Origin: JACKBJ01 sp964549495
GTDB lineage: Bacteria > Chloroflexota > Anaerolineae > Epilineales > Epilineaceae
Length of the DNA stretch: 41,676 nucleotides
Direction of reading: 5' to 3'
Assembly: GCA_964549495.1 (NCBI GenBank)
Contig: CAZJWJ010000042.1
Coordinates: forward strand, 1-41,676
In this document: piece by piece, positions 30,724-38,548 of the stretch
How positions within the stretch are numbered: position 1 is the first letter of the stretch
Layout of the letters: the number at the start of each line of letters is the position of its first letter
The notes under the pieces: generated by a model
The model's database searches: none
The model's input: the letters and a program-made list of their open reading frames with translations, nothing else
What the model was told of the DNA's origin: nothing
Made by a program: the position numbers and the translations under genes

Positions 30724-32091
30724 ATGACCCGACGCGACGTCCTGGGCCTGGCCTGGGCCAACCTCAACCGCATGCGCGCCCGCGTGGCCCTGACGGCCAT
30801 CGGCGTGATCATCGGCACGGCGGCGGTCATCGTCCTGATCTCCCTGGGCGTCGGCCTGCAGAGCTCGGCCGAGGCCGAGCTGGGCGGCGTGGGTGACCTG
30901 ACGGTCATCGAGGTCAACAGCTTCGGCGGCGGCATGGTGGCCATGGGGCCGGGTGGGCGCAGCGGTGGAGGGGACGAAGCCGTGTTGGACGATCGTGCGC
31001 TGGCCGATATCCGCGAGATCCCGGAGGTGGTGGCGGCCACGCCGCGGATGTGGTTGGAAGGCGCGGCCGAGATGTCGCTCGGCCGCATGGACAGCTTCGG
31101 CTCGCCCCAGGGCATCGATCCCGAAGCCCTTCAGGCCCTGGCCTGGGAGCTGGACGCCGGCAGCTTGCGACTGACCCGCGGCCAGATCCTGATCGGCAAG
31201 AACCTCTTCGAGAACGATGACTTCGGGATGATGATGCGCGGCGGGCCCGGTCCGCGTGGCGCGGTGCGCGTCGATGGGGGTGGCGGCTCGGGCCGGCCCG
31301 AGCCGGAGCCGCTGGCGCCCGAGGAGCTGGTGGGCCGGACGGTCACCCTGCGCTTGATCAAGTTCGACGATGAGGGTAACGAGATCGCGCGGGCCGAACG
31401 CCTGCGCGTGGCCGGCGTCCTGGCCAGCGACAACGAGAGCCGATCGGCCTACGTCAGCCTGCAGCAGGCCATCGACTACAACAACTGGCTGACCGGCACG
31501 CGCCGCAACGCCCGCGACGGCTATCAGAGCGCGCTGGTCAAGGTGGCCGAGCGTTCGGCGGTCTCCGACGTGCAGGCCGCCATCGACGAGATGGGCTTCA
31601 ACTCCTTCTCGATGCAGCAGATCCTGGAGAGCATGAACCAGGTCTTCTTGATCATGCAGGCGGTGCTGGGCGGTGTGGGGGCCATCGCGCTCTTGGTGGC
31701 GGCCTTCGGCATCGCCAACACGATGACGATGGCCATCTACGAGCGCACGAAGGAGATCGGCATCATGAAGGCCATCGGCGCCAACAACAACGACGTGCTG
31801 CAGATCTTCCTCAGCGAGGCGGCGGCCATCGGCTTCGCCGGCGGGCTCTTCGGGGTGGCCATCGGCTGGGGCCTGGGCTGGGTCATCGACTTCTACGTGC
31901 GCAACGTGCTCTTGGCCGATCAGGCGGCCAACGCCGCGCCGGGCGATCCGGTCAACCACATCGTGGTCACGCCCTGGTGGCTGATGGCCTTCGCGCTGGT
32001 CTTCGCGACCCTGGTCGGCCTGATCAGCGGAACCTATCCGGCTTTGCGTGCGGCCAGCATGAAGCCGCTGCGGGCGCTGCGGACGGACTGA
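30724..32091 (+). CDS. ABC transporter permease (MacB_PCD/FtsX type)
   Basis: This 455-residue permease starts with a membrane span (RVALTAIGVIIGTAAVIVLI). A large extracytoplasmic domain follows, with Gly/Met-rich insertions (GGGMVAMGPGGRSGGG and MMMRGGPGPRG). Three C-terminal FtsX spans close the protein (GGVGAIALLVAAFGIANTM, IYERTKEIGIMKAIGANN, WWLMAFALVFATLVGLISG). This is the MacB-type four-span topology in which ATP hydrolysis drives an external domain mechanically. It is the last gene of the YIP1-ATPase-CARDB-permease operon. The Shine-Dalgarno is poor. The substrate cannot be told from sequence. Confidence 0.9.
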   Translation: MTRRDVLGLAWANLNRMRARVALTAIGVIIGTAAVIVLISLGVGLQSSAEAELGGVGDLTVIEVNSFGGGMVAMGPGGRSGGGDEAVLDDRALADIREIPEVVAATPRMWLEGAAEMSLGRMDSFGSPQGIDPEALQALAWELDAGSLRLTRGQILIGKNLFENDDFGMMMRGGPGPRGAVRVDGGGGSGRPEPEPLAPEELVGRTVTLRLIKFDDEGNEIARAERLRVAGVLASDNESRSAYVSLQQAIDYNNWLTGTRRNARDGYQSALVKVAERSAVSDVQAAIDEMGFNSFSMQQILESMNQVFLIMQAVLGGVGAIALLVAAFGIANTMTMAIYERTKEIGIMKAIGANNNDVLQIFLSEAAAIGFAGGLFGVAIGWGLGWVIDFYVRNVLLADQAANAAPGDPVNHIVVTPWWLMAFALVFATLVGLISGTYPALRAASMKPLRALRTD

Positions 32092-32155
32092 GCCGGCCGA
32101 GGAGGAGCCCGGTCACCGCGTCGATCGCACCGCGCGCGACCCGCCGCGATGGCCG

Positions 32156-32164
32156 TGCTACAAT
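32156..32164 (+). promoter_or_regulatory. Extended -10 promoter of prs
   Basis: TGCTACAAT (TACAAT at 32159-32164) lies 31 bases before the GTG start and behind the ABC operon. The TGn extension compensates for the lack of a clear -35. Confidence 0.5.
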
Positions 32165-32195
32165 GCCGGCCAAGCCAGCAGCCAAGGGGGATCCC

Positions 32196-33200
32196 GTGAC
32201 TCAAGAGCTCGTCGATCTCAGCAGCCCGGTCCGACAACGCAGCGAGCCCAGCTCGCTCTACGGACGGCTGGTCCTGGCCTCCGGAACGGCCAACCTGCCC
32301 CTGGCCGAGGAGATCGCCGGCTACCTGGGCGAGGACCTGCATCCGGTCGAGATCACCCAGTTCGCCAATGGCAACACCTTCGTCCAGCTGGGCCAATCGG
32401 TGCGCGGATCGGACGTCTTCTGGATCCAGCCGACGGCCTACCCCACCAACGACAACCTGATGGAGCTGATGATCGCGCTGGACACGCTCCACCGCGATTC
32501 GGCCGGCCGCATCACGGCGGTGGTGCCCTACTACGGCTACGGGCGCTCCGACAAGAAGGACGCGCCGCGCACGCCGATCACGGCGCGATTGGTGGCCGAC
32601 ATGCTCTCGGTGGCCGGCGCCGACCGGGTCCTGATGATGGACTTGCACGCGGGCCAGATCCAGGGCTTCTTCTCCATCCCGGTCGACGACATCACCGCAG
32701 GGCACCTCCTGGCCCAGTACATGCTCGACAAGGGCATCCAGAACGGCGCCGTGGTCAGCCCGGATCTGGGCAGCGCCAAGAAGGCGCGCAACTTCGCCAT
32801 GGAGATGGACTGGCCGCTGGCCCTCATCGAGAAGCGGCGCAGTCCGGACGGCAGCTCGACCCGGGTGATGAACCTGATCGGCACCGTCGAGGGCAAGGAC
32901 GTGGTCCTGGTCGACGACGAGATCGACACCGCCGGCACCATCTGCAACGCGGCGCACTTCGTGCTCGAATGCGGCGCCCAGCGGGTCTTCGCCATGGCCA
33001 CCCACGGCATCTTCTCCGAACCGGCCCCCGAGCGCTTGCGCGATGCGCCCTTCGAGGAGATCGTGGTGACCAACACGGTGCAGCTGCCGGCCCACAAGAG
33101 CCTGCCCAACCTGACCGTGCTCAACGTCGGTCCGCTCTTGGGCGAGGTGATCCGGCGCATCCACGTCGGCCGCTCGGTGGGCGAGATGTTCGACGAGTGA
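32196..33200 (+). CDS. prs: Ribose-phosphate pyrophosphokinase (PRPP synthetase)
   Basis: This 334-residue class I PRPP synthetase makes 5-phosphoribosyl-1-diphosphate from ribose-5-phosphate and ATP for nucleotide, His and Trp synthesis. Visible motifs are FANGNTFVQLGQSVRGSDVF, YYGYGRSDKKDAPRTPITA (the flexible and ATP region), MMDLHAGQIQGFF, and the PRPP loop VVLVDDEIDTAGTI. GTG at 32196 has AAGGGGGAT just upstream. The earlier ATG at 32163 lies within the -10 box and cannot be the start of a message from that promoter. Confidence 0.95.
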   Translation: MTQELVDLSSPVRQRSEPSSLYGRLVLASGTANLPLAEEIAGYLGEDLHPVEITQFANGNTFVQLGQSVRGSDVFWIQPTAYPTNDNLMELMIALDTLHRDSAGRITAVVPYYGYGRSDKKDAPRTPITARLVADMLSVAGADRVLMMDLHAGQIQGFFSIPVDDITAGHLLAQYMLDKGIQNGAVVSPDLGSAKKARNFAMEMDWPLALIEKRRSPDGSSTRVMNLIGTVEGKDVVLVDDEIDTAGTICNAAHFVLECGAQRVFAMATHGIFSEPAPERLRDAPFEEIVVTNTVQLPAHKSLPNLTVLNVGPLLGEVIRRIHVGRSVGEMFDE

Positions 33201-33247
33201 GGGGCTTGCCGGTCGACCTCGCTCCGAACCGTCCCTGACGAGCGACG

Positions 33248-33628
33248 ATGAACGAGATCGTCGAGGTCATCCAGCGCTACTCGGCCTGGCTCTACGTTCT
33301 CCTGGCCATCCTCATCCTGCGTCAGATCCGCCTCCTGTGGCGCGCCGCCCGCGAACACGACACCTCGCTCTTCGGCTTGGAGCGCGAGACCGCCACCGGC
33401 AAGGCCGTGCGGGCCCTGGTCAGCCTGATGCTCTACGCCGCCATCGGCCTGGCGGTCTACTCCATCACCAGCGTCGCCCCGCCCCCGGCCGAGGAGCCCG
33501 AGTCGGCCCCGGCCATCCTGCGCACGCCGCCCACGGCCATCCTGCCCACCGACACGCCGACGGCGCCGCCCTACACGCCAACCCGACCGCCGGCCCGCAT
33601 CGTCACGCGCACGCCGGAAGGCGGATGA
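33248..33628 (+). CDS. Small membrane protein with Thr/Pro-rich tail
   Basis: This 126-residue protein has two hydrophobic segments (YSAWLYVLLAILILRQIRLL and VSLMLYAAIGLAVYSITSV). About 45 residues rich in Pro, Thr and Ala follow, ending RIVTRTPEGG. The tail resembles the spacers of the secreted proteins in this window, but here it has no domain behind it. It lies 47 bases after prs and may be co-transcribed. No family is recognised. Confidence 0.7.
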   Translation: MNEIVEVIQRYSAWLYVLLAILILRQIRLLWRAAREHDTSLFGLERETATGKAVRALVSLMLYAAIGLAVYSITSVAPPPAEEPESAPAILRTPPTAILPTDTPTAPPYTPTRPPARIVTRTPEGG

Positions 33629-33646
33629 GGCCTCAGGGGCCTTCCG
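33615..33646. terminator. Bidirectional hairpin between convergent genes
   Basis: An 8-bp stem CGGAAGGC/GCCTTCCG (33615-33622 and 33639-33646) encloses the 10-bp palindrome TGAGGCCTCA (33626-33635). The palindrome supplies both stop codons, TGA on each strand. No T-run follows either side, so function as a terminator is likely but not certain. Confidence 0.45.
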
Positions 33647-35120
33647 CTTCGCGGTCTTGGAGCATGAAGGGAATGTGGAGGATCTTGCCCGGCTCGGGCG
33701 TTCGAGACGGCGTGCCGGTCGGCGTGCGGCTGGGCGTCGGGGTGTAGGTGACCGGGGTCGGCGTGAGCTCCGGGGACGAGGTTCGGGTGGGGGTCGGCGG
33801 CGTCCGGCTTGGGGTCGGCGTGCGCGTGACCGTCCGCGTTGGCGAGGGCGTAGGGGCCGAGACGCGCCAGCGGGCGTAGAAGACGTCGCTGGCCGAAGCG
33901 CCCGGCGCGGTGGCCACCCAGACCGCGTGGACCATGTCGCTGGGCTCGTGATAGGCGATGTGCGGCATGCCGACCGTGCCCGTGAAGACGGTGGCGGTGA
34001 TCGGCGGCGCGCCTTGCAGGAAGCGGATCTCTTCCTTGACGTGCGGGACCAGGCGCTCCTGCCAGAGCAGCATCGATCCGAGGCTGTCGTCCAGCTGCAA
34101 GCTGGGCTCGCCGGAGGCCGTCTCGCTCTGGCTGAGGTTGCCGGGCTGCGTCCAGGGGCTGCAGGTCTGGATGACCTCCTGGCGGAAGTCGCCCGGCGCG
34201 TAGACCGCCTCCTGCCAGGCCAGGCAGATGTTCTCGCGATGGGTGGCGTCCAAGACCGGCCGGCGCGGCTGTCCCAGCAGATAGTAGGGGCCGATCTCGC
34301 GGTTGACCGAGGGCGTGGGCGCGGCGGCGTCCATCCACAGATGGCTGATCTCCGAATCCGAGCCGTAGCTGTTCATCCAGGTGACGTGCATGTCGGTCAG
34401 GCCCGGCCCGTCGCTGGCCGGCGCCGCCTGGGGCGCCTGGACCCGGTCGTCGAAGAGGCTCAGCGTATCGCCGATGGGGTCGCGATCCGGATCGTCGCGC
34501 AGCGAGGCATACTGCGGCCGGCGCTTGCCCGAGGCCGAGGAATCCACCCAGACCAACCAGAAGCGGCCTTCGGCATAGGTGATGGATGGCTGCACGCCCC
34601 CGTCGCCGGTGGGGACCGCGTCGCCGCGGCGCGCCCAAGCGCCTTCGGTCTCGTCCCAGCGGTTCAAGAGGATCTTGAACTCGGGCGTGCTGCCTCCGTC
34701 GTCACCGGGGCGGCCCGAGGCGTAGGCCGCGGCCGCGCCCTCGCCGGCCCAGGTGACCAGGGCCGGGTCCTGGGCTGCGCGCGCCAGGGTCGTGACGGGC
34801 GCGAAGCTGCCGCCCGCCGGTCGCGATCGGGCCATCAGGTTGCTGCCCGTGGCATTGCCGTCGACGACCTCCTGCCAGATGACGTGCACCCGGCCCGAGC
34901 CGGTCACGCCCACCCGCGGGAACTCGGACTCGCTGTCGGGCGAGGCCGAGAGGTTGATCGGGGGGTCCTCGAAGCTCAGCCGGAGCCCTTGCGGATGAAC
35001 CGCACCCGGCACGGGGCGCAGGAGCCAGACAGCCAGAACGCCGGCCGCGGCCAGCAGCAACGAGGCGGCTGACCGCGCGGGTCGCTGGGCTCTCTGTCCA
35101 GAGGATTTGTCGGTTTGCAC
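33633..35120 (-). CDS. Secreted propeller-like protein with Thr/Pro-rich tail
   Basis: The 495-residue protein has a signal segment (SLLLAAAGVLAVWLLRPVPG). It then has repeats of a beta type, seen in RVGVTGSGRVHVIWQE, PSITYAEGRFWLVWVD, LTDMHVTWMNSYG and MPHIAYHEPSDMVHAVWV. These are spaced like blades of a propeller with an HVIW/HVTW theme. A Thr/Pro/Arg-rich linker of about 65 residues leads to HIPFMLQDREAEGP. No enzyme motif is seen. Its GTG start directly follows the TAA of the upstream gene (TAAGTG), so translation is coupled. It is the last gene of the minus-strand envelope cluster. Confidence 0.75.
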   Translation of the reverse strand: MQTDKSSGQRAQRPARSAASLLLAAAGVLAVWLLRPVPGAVHPQGLRLSFEDPPINLSASPDSESEFPRVGVTGSGRVHVIWQEVVDGNATGSNLMARSRPAGGSFAPVTTLARAAQDPALVTWAGEGAAAAYASGRPGDDGGSTPEFKILLNRWDETEGAWARRGDAVPTGDGGVQPSITYAEGRFWLVWVDSSASGKRRPQYASLRDDPDRDPIGDTLSLFDDRVQAPQAAPASDGPGLTDMHVTWMNSYGSDSEISHLWMDAAAPTPSVNREIGPYYLLGQPRRPVLDATHRENICLAWQEAVYAPGDFRQEVIQTCSPWTQPGNLSQSETASGEPSLQLDDSLGSMLLWQERLVPHVKEEIRFLQGAPPITATVFTGTVGMPHIAYHEPSDMVHAVWVATAPGASASDVFYARWRVSAPTPSPTRTVTRTPTPSRTPPTPTRTSSPELTPTPVTYTPTPSRTPTGTPSRTPEPGKILHIPFMLQDREAEGP

Positions 35121-38100
35121 TTAGGGCCAGTCCGTTCGCAGGCGGACGGCGTGCCGCATTCCCTCGTCGTCGGGCCGGATGGTCACTTCGGCGCGCATGC
35201 CGGTGGCGGCCGGCGCCCGGCGTTCGTCGACCACCGCCACGTTGCCCACGGTAAAGGTGTAGGGCCGGGTCGCGCCCGGCTGGCCCAGATCCAGGGTCCA
35301 GGTGCCCAGCAGGCCGCCGGCCGGCAAGTTCAGGATGGTGCCCTCGACCCGCGCGGGCGGTTCGGGGGTCGGCAGATCGCGGATGGACTCCGCCCGCACC
35401 TGATGACCCCTGCGCATGCCCTCCACCTCGACGGGCCGGCCGGGCACCGGGCGCTGGATGGTGGCGGCCAGCGCGCTGGGCACATGCACTTCGTGCTCGT
35501 CGACCACGAAAAGGTAGGCCACGTTCTCGAAGGGCGAGCCCGAAGTCTCTTCGGACAGCCACTGCACGACGCCGCGGAAGGCCACCGCATGCTCCGACTC
35601 GTCATCGGCGCGCACGATCTCGACACGCGAGGCGACGAAGCTGCCGTCCTGGCCTGTGGCACCTTGTACTTGTACGATGGCGCCGACCACCAAGTCCTCG
35701 AGCCGGTCCACCACGGTAAAGCCCTCGACCAGCCGGATGGGCTGTCCATCCACCTCGAGCTGCGGCAGCAAGGCCGGCGGCGTGGCGGCTCTGACCTGGC
35801 TGACCCGGCCGAGGAACTTGCGTTCGGGCTGGCTGACCAAGAAGGTCACCTTGTCGGCCAGGTTGACCGTCTGCAGCTGCTGGGCCTCGATCAGCACCAC
35901 ATCGCCGGGTTGGGGGCGGACGTTGGCCGGTACGAACTGGGTGCCGCGGTCGACCCGCACCCGCCAGGGACGGGCACGCTCCAGGTCGCGCAGCAGCCAA
36001 TCGCCGTAGATGCCGGCCTCCGGCAACTCGGTGATCCGGGCTTCCAGCCGCAGCCGGTCCGGGCCGATGACGTTGTCGCCCGGCGGATAGGCCACCTCGC
36101 AGCCCTCGACGAAGGCGATCGAGGTCTTCAGGCCTCGGACGAGTTCCACCGGCTCTCGGATCTCGTCGAAGATCAGCTGCACGGTGGCACGCTGACCGGC
36201 CGCCAAGGTCACCGGGCGCTCGACCGTCTCGCTGACGCGAACGAAGACCGGCGTGCTCTGATTGGCTTGATCCAGCAGCCGTTGCTCGTCCTCGCCGGCG
36301 TCGATCAGGGTCAGGCTGCGCAAGCGCATGGTGCTCATGCCGCCGTTACTGGGCCAGGTGATGCGCAGCGACTCGAACTCCAAGGGATCCGGCCCCGCAT
36401 TGCGCAGCTCCATCTCGACCGTCTTGTCGTCCGGCAAGACCGAAGGCTCCGCGAGGTTCAGCGCGCATTCGGGCGCCATGGGCGGCGAGGTGACCAGCAG
36501 CTCGGCACAGGGCTCGCCGGCCCCGTTCTCGAAGTCCAGGCTGAGGCTGTAGGGCCCCCGTACCGCATCCTCTGCGAAGCCGAGGCGCAGCGTCTGGCTG
36601 GCGCCGCGGGGCAGGCGGGCCGACTGGGTCAGCTCGATGCGCAGCGGCTCGGCCGAATGGGGAAGGGCTTGCTCGAGCAGCTCGATATCGCCCAAGCGGA
36701 GGCTGGTCAGGGCGCCGTTGTGCACGGGCCAGGCGGCCAGGAGGCTCTGCAAGAAGGCGTCCGAGCCGCTGTTGTCCAAACGCACCTCGACGCTCTGCTC
36801 GTCGCTCTGCCGGGGCAGGAGGTCGCTGGCCGTCACCCGGCAGCCCAGATCGTCCTGTCCGCGCAGGGTGGTGGCCACGGCATAGCAGCCGCCGCGGAAG
36901 TGGGCGATCAGGCTGAGATCCCCGTCGGCTACCTGGTCCAGGACCTGCTGTCCGGTCGCCCAGAGCACCGGGTCCGGGCCGGGCAGACCCGGCAGCTCGC
37001 CACCGCCGGGTTCGGTCGAGAGCGCTGCGAAGGAGAGCTTGAGCTCGACCGATCGGCCGGGACCGATGGGCAGCGGGCGGGCCAGCAGGATGCGTGCCGG
37101 CGAATCCTCGATCGGGCGATCGTGCAGGATCCGGCCATCGATCAGGATCTGGTCCAAGCGGCCCTGGTGCTCGGGTTGCCAGATCAGGTCCAGGCTGGTC
37201 AGGGTCTGGGTGATGCCGCGTCGATTGGAGAGCAGCATGGTCGCGCTGCGGCGGCCCATGTCCAGGGATTCGAGGACGGTGCCGCAACTGGGCGAGGCGA
37301 GCCAGGTCGAGCTGTCGGCCCGACATCCGCCCGCGCCGAGCACGGCTAGGCTGTAGCCCTTCTCGGCCGCCGCCCGCTCGAAGCGCAGCTCCAGGTCCAA
37401 TTGCTCTTGGCCCGCCAACGTCAGCCGCTGGCCCAGGCCGCGCTGCAGATCGATGACCGCCGGCGGGCGCTTGGCGAGCAGATCGAGATCCAGCGGCGAG
37501 CCCTCCCGATCGATGCGCAGCCCGAGGAGCGCGCCGTTGTCGGTGGCCGGCCAATCCAGCTCCAGGGCGGCCAAGTCGATGGCGCTCTGGCCCTCGTTGC
37601 GCAGCTGGTATCGGACGCGGCCCTCGACGGCCGCATCGAACAGGGGCTCCGAGACGTTCAGGGCGCAACTCGGGTCCTCCCCGGTGCCCAAGGACACTTC
37701 GCAGCCGCCATCCAGGATCAGCAGCATCGGACCGGGCGCCCAGGCCGATGCGTCGTCGCCCTCGAAGACCAGGATCAATTCCAGCGGCGGCTGGTCGGGC
37801 AGGAGCTCGGCGTCCAGCTCCGTCAGGTCGATGAGGGCGGGACTCTCGGCGGCATCCACCGCCATCTCGGCCTGGCCGAGCTGGAGCCGGCTCAGTCGGG
37901 CATCGCCCGTCCAGGTGGCTTGCAGCGCACGGGGAAGGCTCGGGTCCTGGCCGGCGTTCTGCAGCCGGCCGCGCAACACGATCCGGCCCGCATCGCGCTC
38001 CCAGCTCAGGGGCGTGGCGACCAGGCGGCAGCGGCTGGCCGAGCTAGGGGTTTCGTCGGCCGGCCCCATCGGCGCCTCGAGCGGACCGTCCAGCGGCCGA

Positions 38101-38222
38101 TCCAGCGGCGACGAGGCAGCCGGCATGCTCCCATCGAAGCCCGCCCCGACCATCGCGGCCACGAGGGCGAGGCCGATGAGCAGTCCGGAGAGCGCCGTTC
38201 TTTGCAAGGGCCGTGAAAGCAT
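35121..38222 (-). CDS. Large exported protein with five Cys-bounded repeats and DUF5666-like domains
   Basis: This 1033-residue protein has a signal peptide (LSGLLIGLALVAAMVGAGF). Five beta-sandwich repeats of about 120-140 residues follow, each opening with Cys (CRLVATPL, CALNVSEPLF, CGTVLESLD, CRVTASDL and CALNLAEPS). They share an LxNxG...L.L.W element, and four of the five clearly close near a second Cys (GGCEVSLG, GGCRADSS, GGCYAVAT, EPCAELLV). The last 300 residues contain three OB-like DUF5666-type stretches (GIYGDWLLRDLE, FRGVVQWLSEET, VEGTILNLPAGGLLGTWTLD). Paired cysteines suggest disulfide-stabilised modules outside the cell. The ATG at 38222 is behind a good promoter. Function is unknown; the neighbours point to the envelope. 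Confidence 0.8.
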   Translation of the reverse strand: MLSRPLQRTALSGLLIGLALVAAMVGAGFDGSMPAASSPLDRPLDGPLEAPMGPADETPSSASRCRLVATPLSWERDAGRIVLRGRLQNAGQDPSLPRALQATWTGDARLSRLQLGQAEMAVDAAESPALIDLTELDAELLPDQPPLELILVFEGDDASAWAPGPMLLILDGGCEVSLGTGEDPSCALNVSEPLFDAAVEGRVRYQLRNEGQSAIDLAALELDWPATDNGALLGLRIDREGSPLDLDLLAKRPPAVIDLQRGLGQRLTLAGQEQLDLELRFERAAAEKGYSLAVLGAGGCRADSSTWLASPSCGTVLESLDMGRRSATMLLSNRRGITQTLTSLDLIWQPEHQGRLDQILIDGRILHDRPIEDSPARILLARPLPIGPGRSVELKLSFAALSTEPGGGELPGLPGPDPVLWATGQQVLDQVADGDLSLIAHFRGGCYAVATTLRGQDDLGCRVTASDLLPRQSDEQSVEVRLDNSGSDAFLQSLLAAWPVHNGALTSLRLGDIELLEQALPHSAEPLRIELTQSARLPRGASQTLRLGFAEDAVRGPYSLSLDFENGAGEPCAELLVTSPPMAPECALNLAEPSVLPDDKTVEMELRNAGPDPLEFESLRITWPSNGGMSTMRLRSLTLIDAGEDEQRLLDQANQSTPVFVRVSETVERPVTLAAGQRATVQLIFDEIREPVELVRGLKTSIAFVEGCEVAYPPGDNVIGPDRLRLEARITELPEAGIYGDWLLRDLERARPWRVRVDRGTQFVPANVRPQPGDVVLIEAQQLQTVNLADKVTFLVSQPERKFLGRVSQVRAATPPALLPQLEVDGQPIRLVEGFTVVDRLEDLVVGAIVQVQGATGQDGSFVASRVEIVRADDESEHAVAFRGVVQWLSEETSGSPFENVAYLFVVDEHEVHVPSALAATIQRPVPGRPVEVEGMRRGHQVRAESIRDLPTPEPPARVEGTILNLPAGGLLGTWTLDLGQPGATRPYTFTVGNVAVVDERRAPAATGMRAEVTIRPDDEGMRHAVRLRTDWP

Positions 38223-38548
38223 GAGGTTCTCGCCCGTTTCTGGTCGCCGCTGGGCAGGGGCCGGCTTATGATACTGTCATCCCAGGGGCGATTCAATCCC
38301 CCGCAGAAGGGGCCCGCCATCGGCCAGGTCGTCCGTCGGCCTCGCGTCGGGCGGCGGTTGGTTCGGCATCCGACGAGCGCCGGATTGCCGGGCCTTGCAC
38401 CGGTCAGGCAGCGGTCGGAAAGGGGTGGGGCTCAGTCCAGCGGCCTGCCGGCCGAGTCGCGGAAGCCGGTGAGGAACCGACCCGGTTTGGCGATGATCGG
38501 GGGTGCTCGAAGCCCGACCCCTTCCGCACCCGCGCTCGGAACCGGCGC
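38223..38548. other. Intergenic region upstream of the 1033-residue protein gene
   Basis: These 326 bases hold the promoter at 38268-38296 and, beyond it, G+C-rich sequence with only short imperfect inverted repeats (for example GGGGT...ACCCC). No convincing gene, RNA or terminator is seen in 38297-38548. Confidence 0.6.
38268..38296 (-). promoter_or_regulatory. Sigma-70-type promoter of the repeat-protein gene
   Basis: On the minus strand TTGAAT (38296-38291) and TATCAT (38273-38268) are exactly 17 bases apart. The expected start near 38261 leaves a leader of about 40 bases. It is the best full promoter match in the window. Confidence 0.6.

Noticed and set aside
28652..30727. 691-codon frame overlapping the CARDB-like gene
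   Set aside because: An Arg/Gly/His-rich shadow of the real gene, which has a signal peptide, repeats and a Shine-Dalgarno.
35115..37349. 744-codon plus-strand frame
   Set aside because: Antisense to the five-repeat exported protein, which has a signal peptide and a good promoter.
38301..38548. Possible small RNA or terminator downstream of the DUF5667-type gene
   Set aside because: Only short imperfect stems and no T-run; nothing beyond chance for this base composition.
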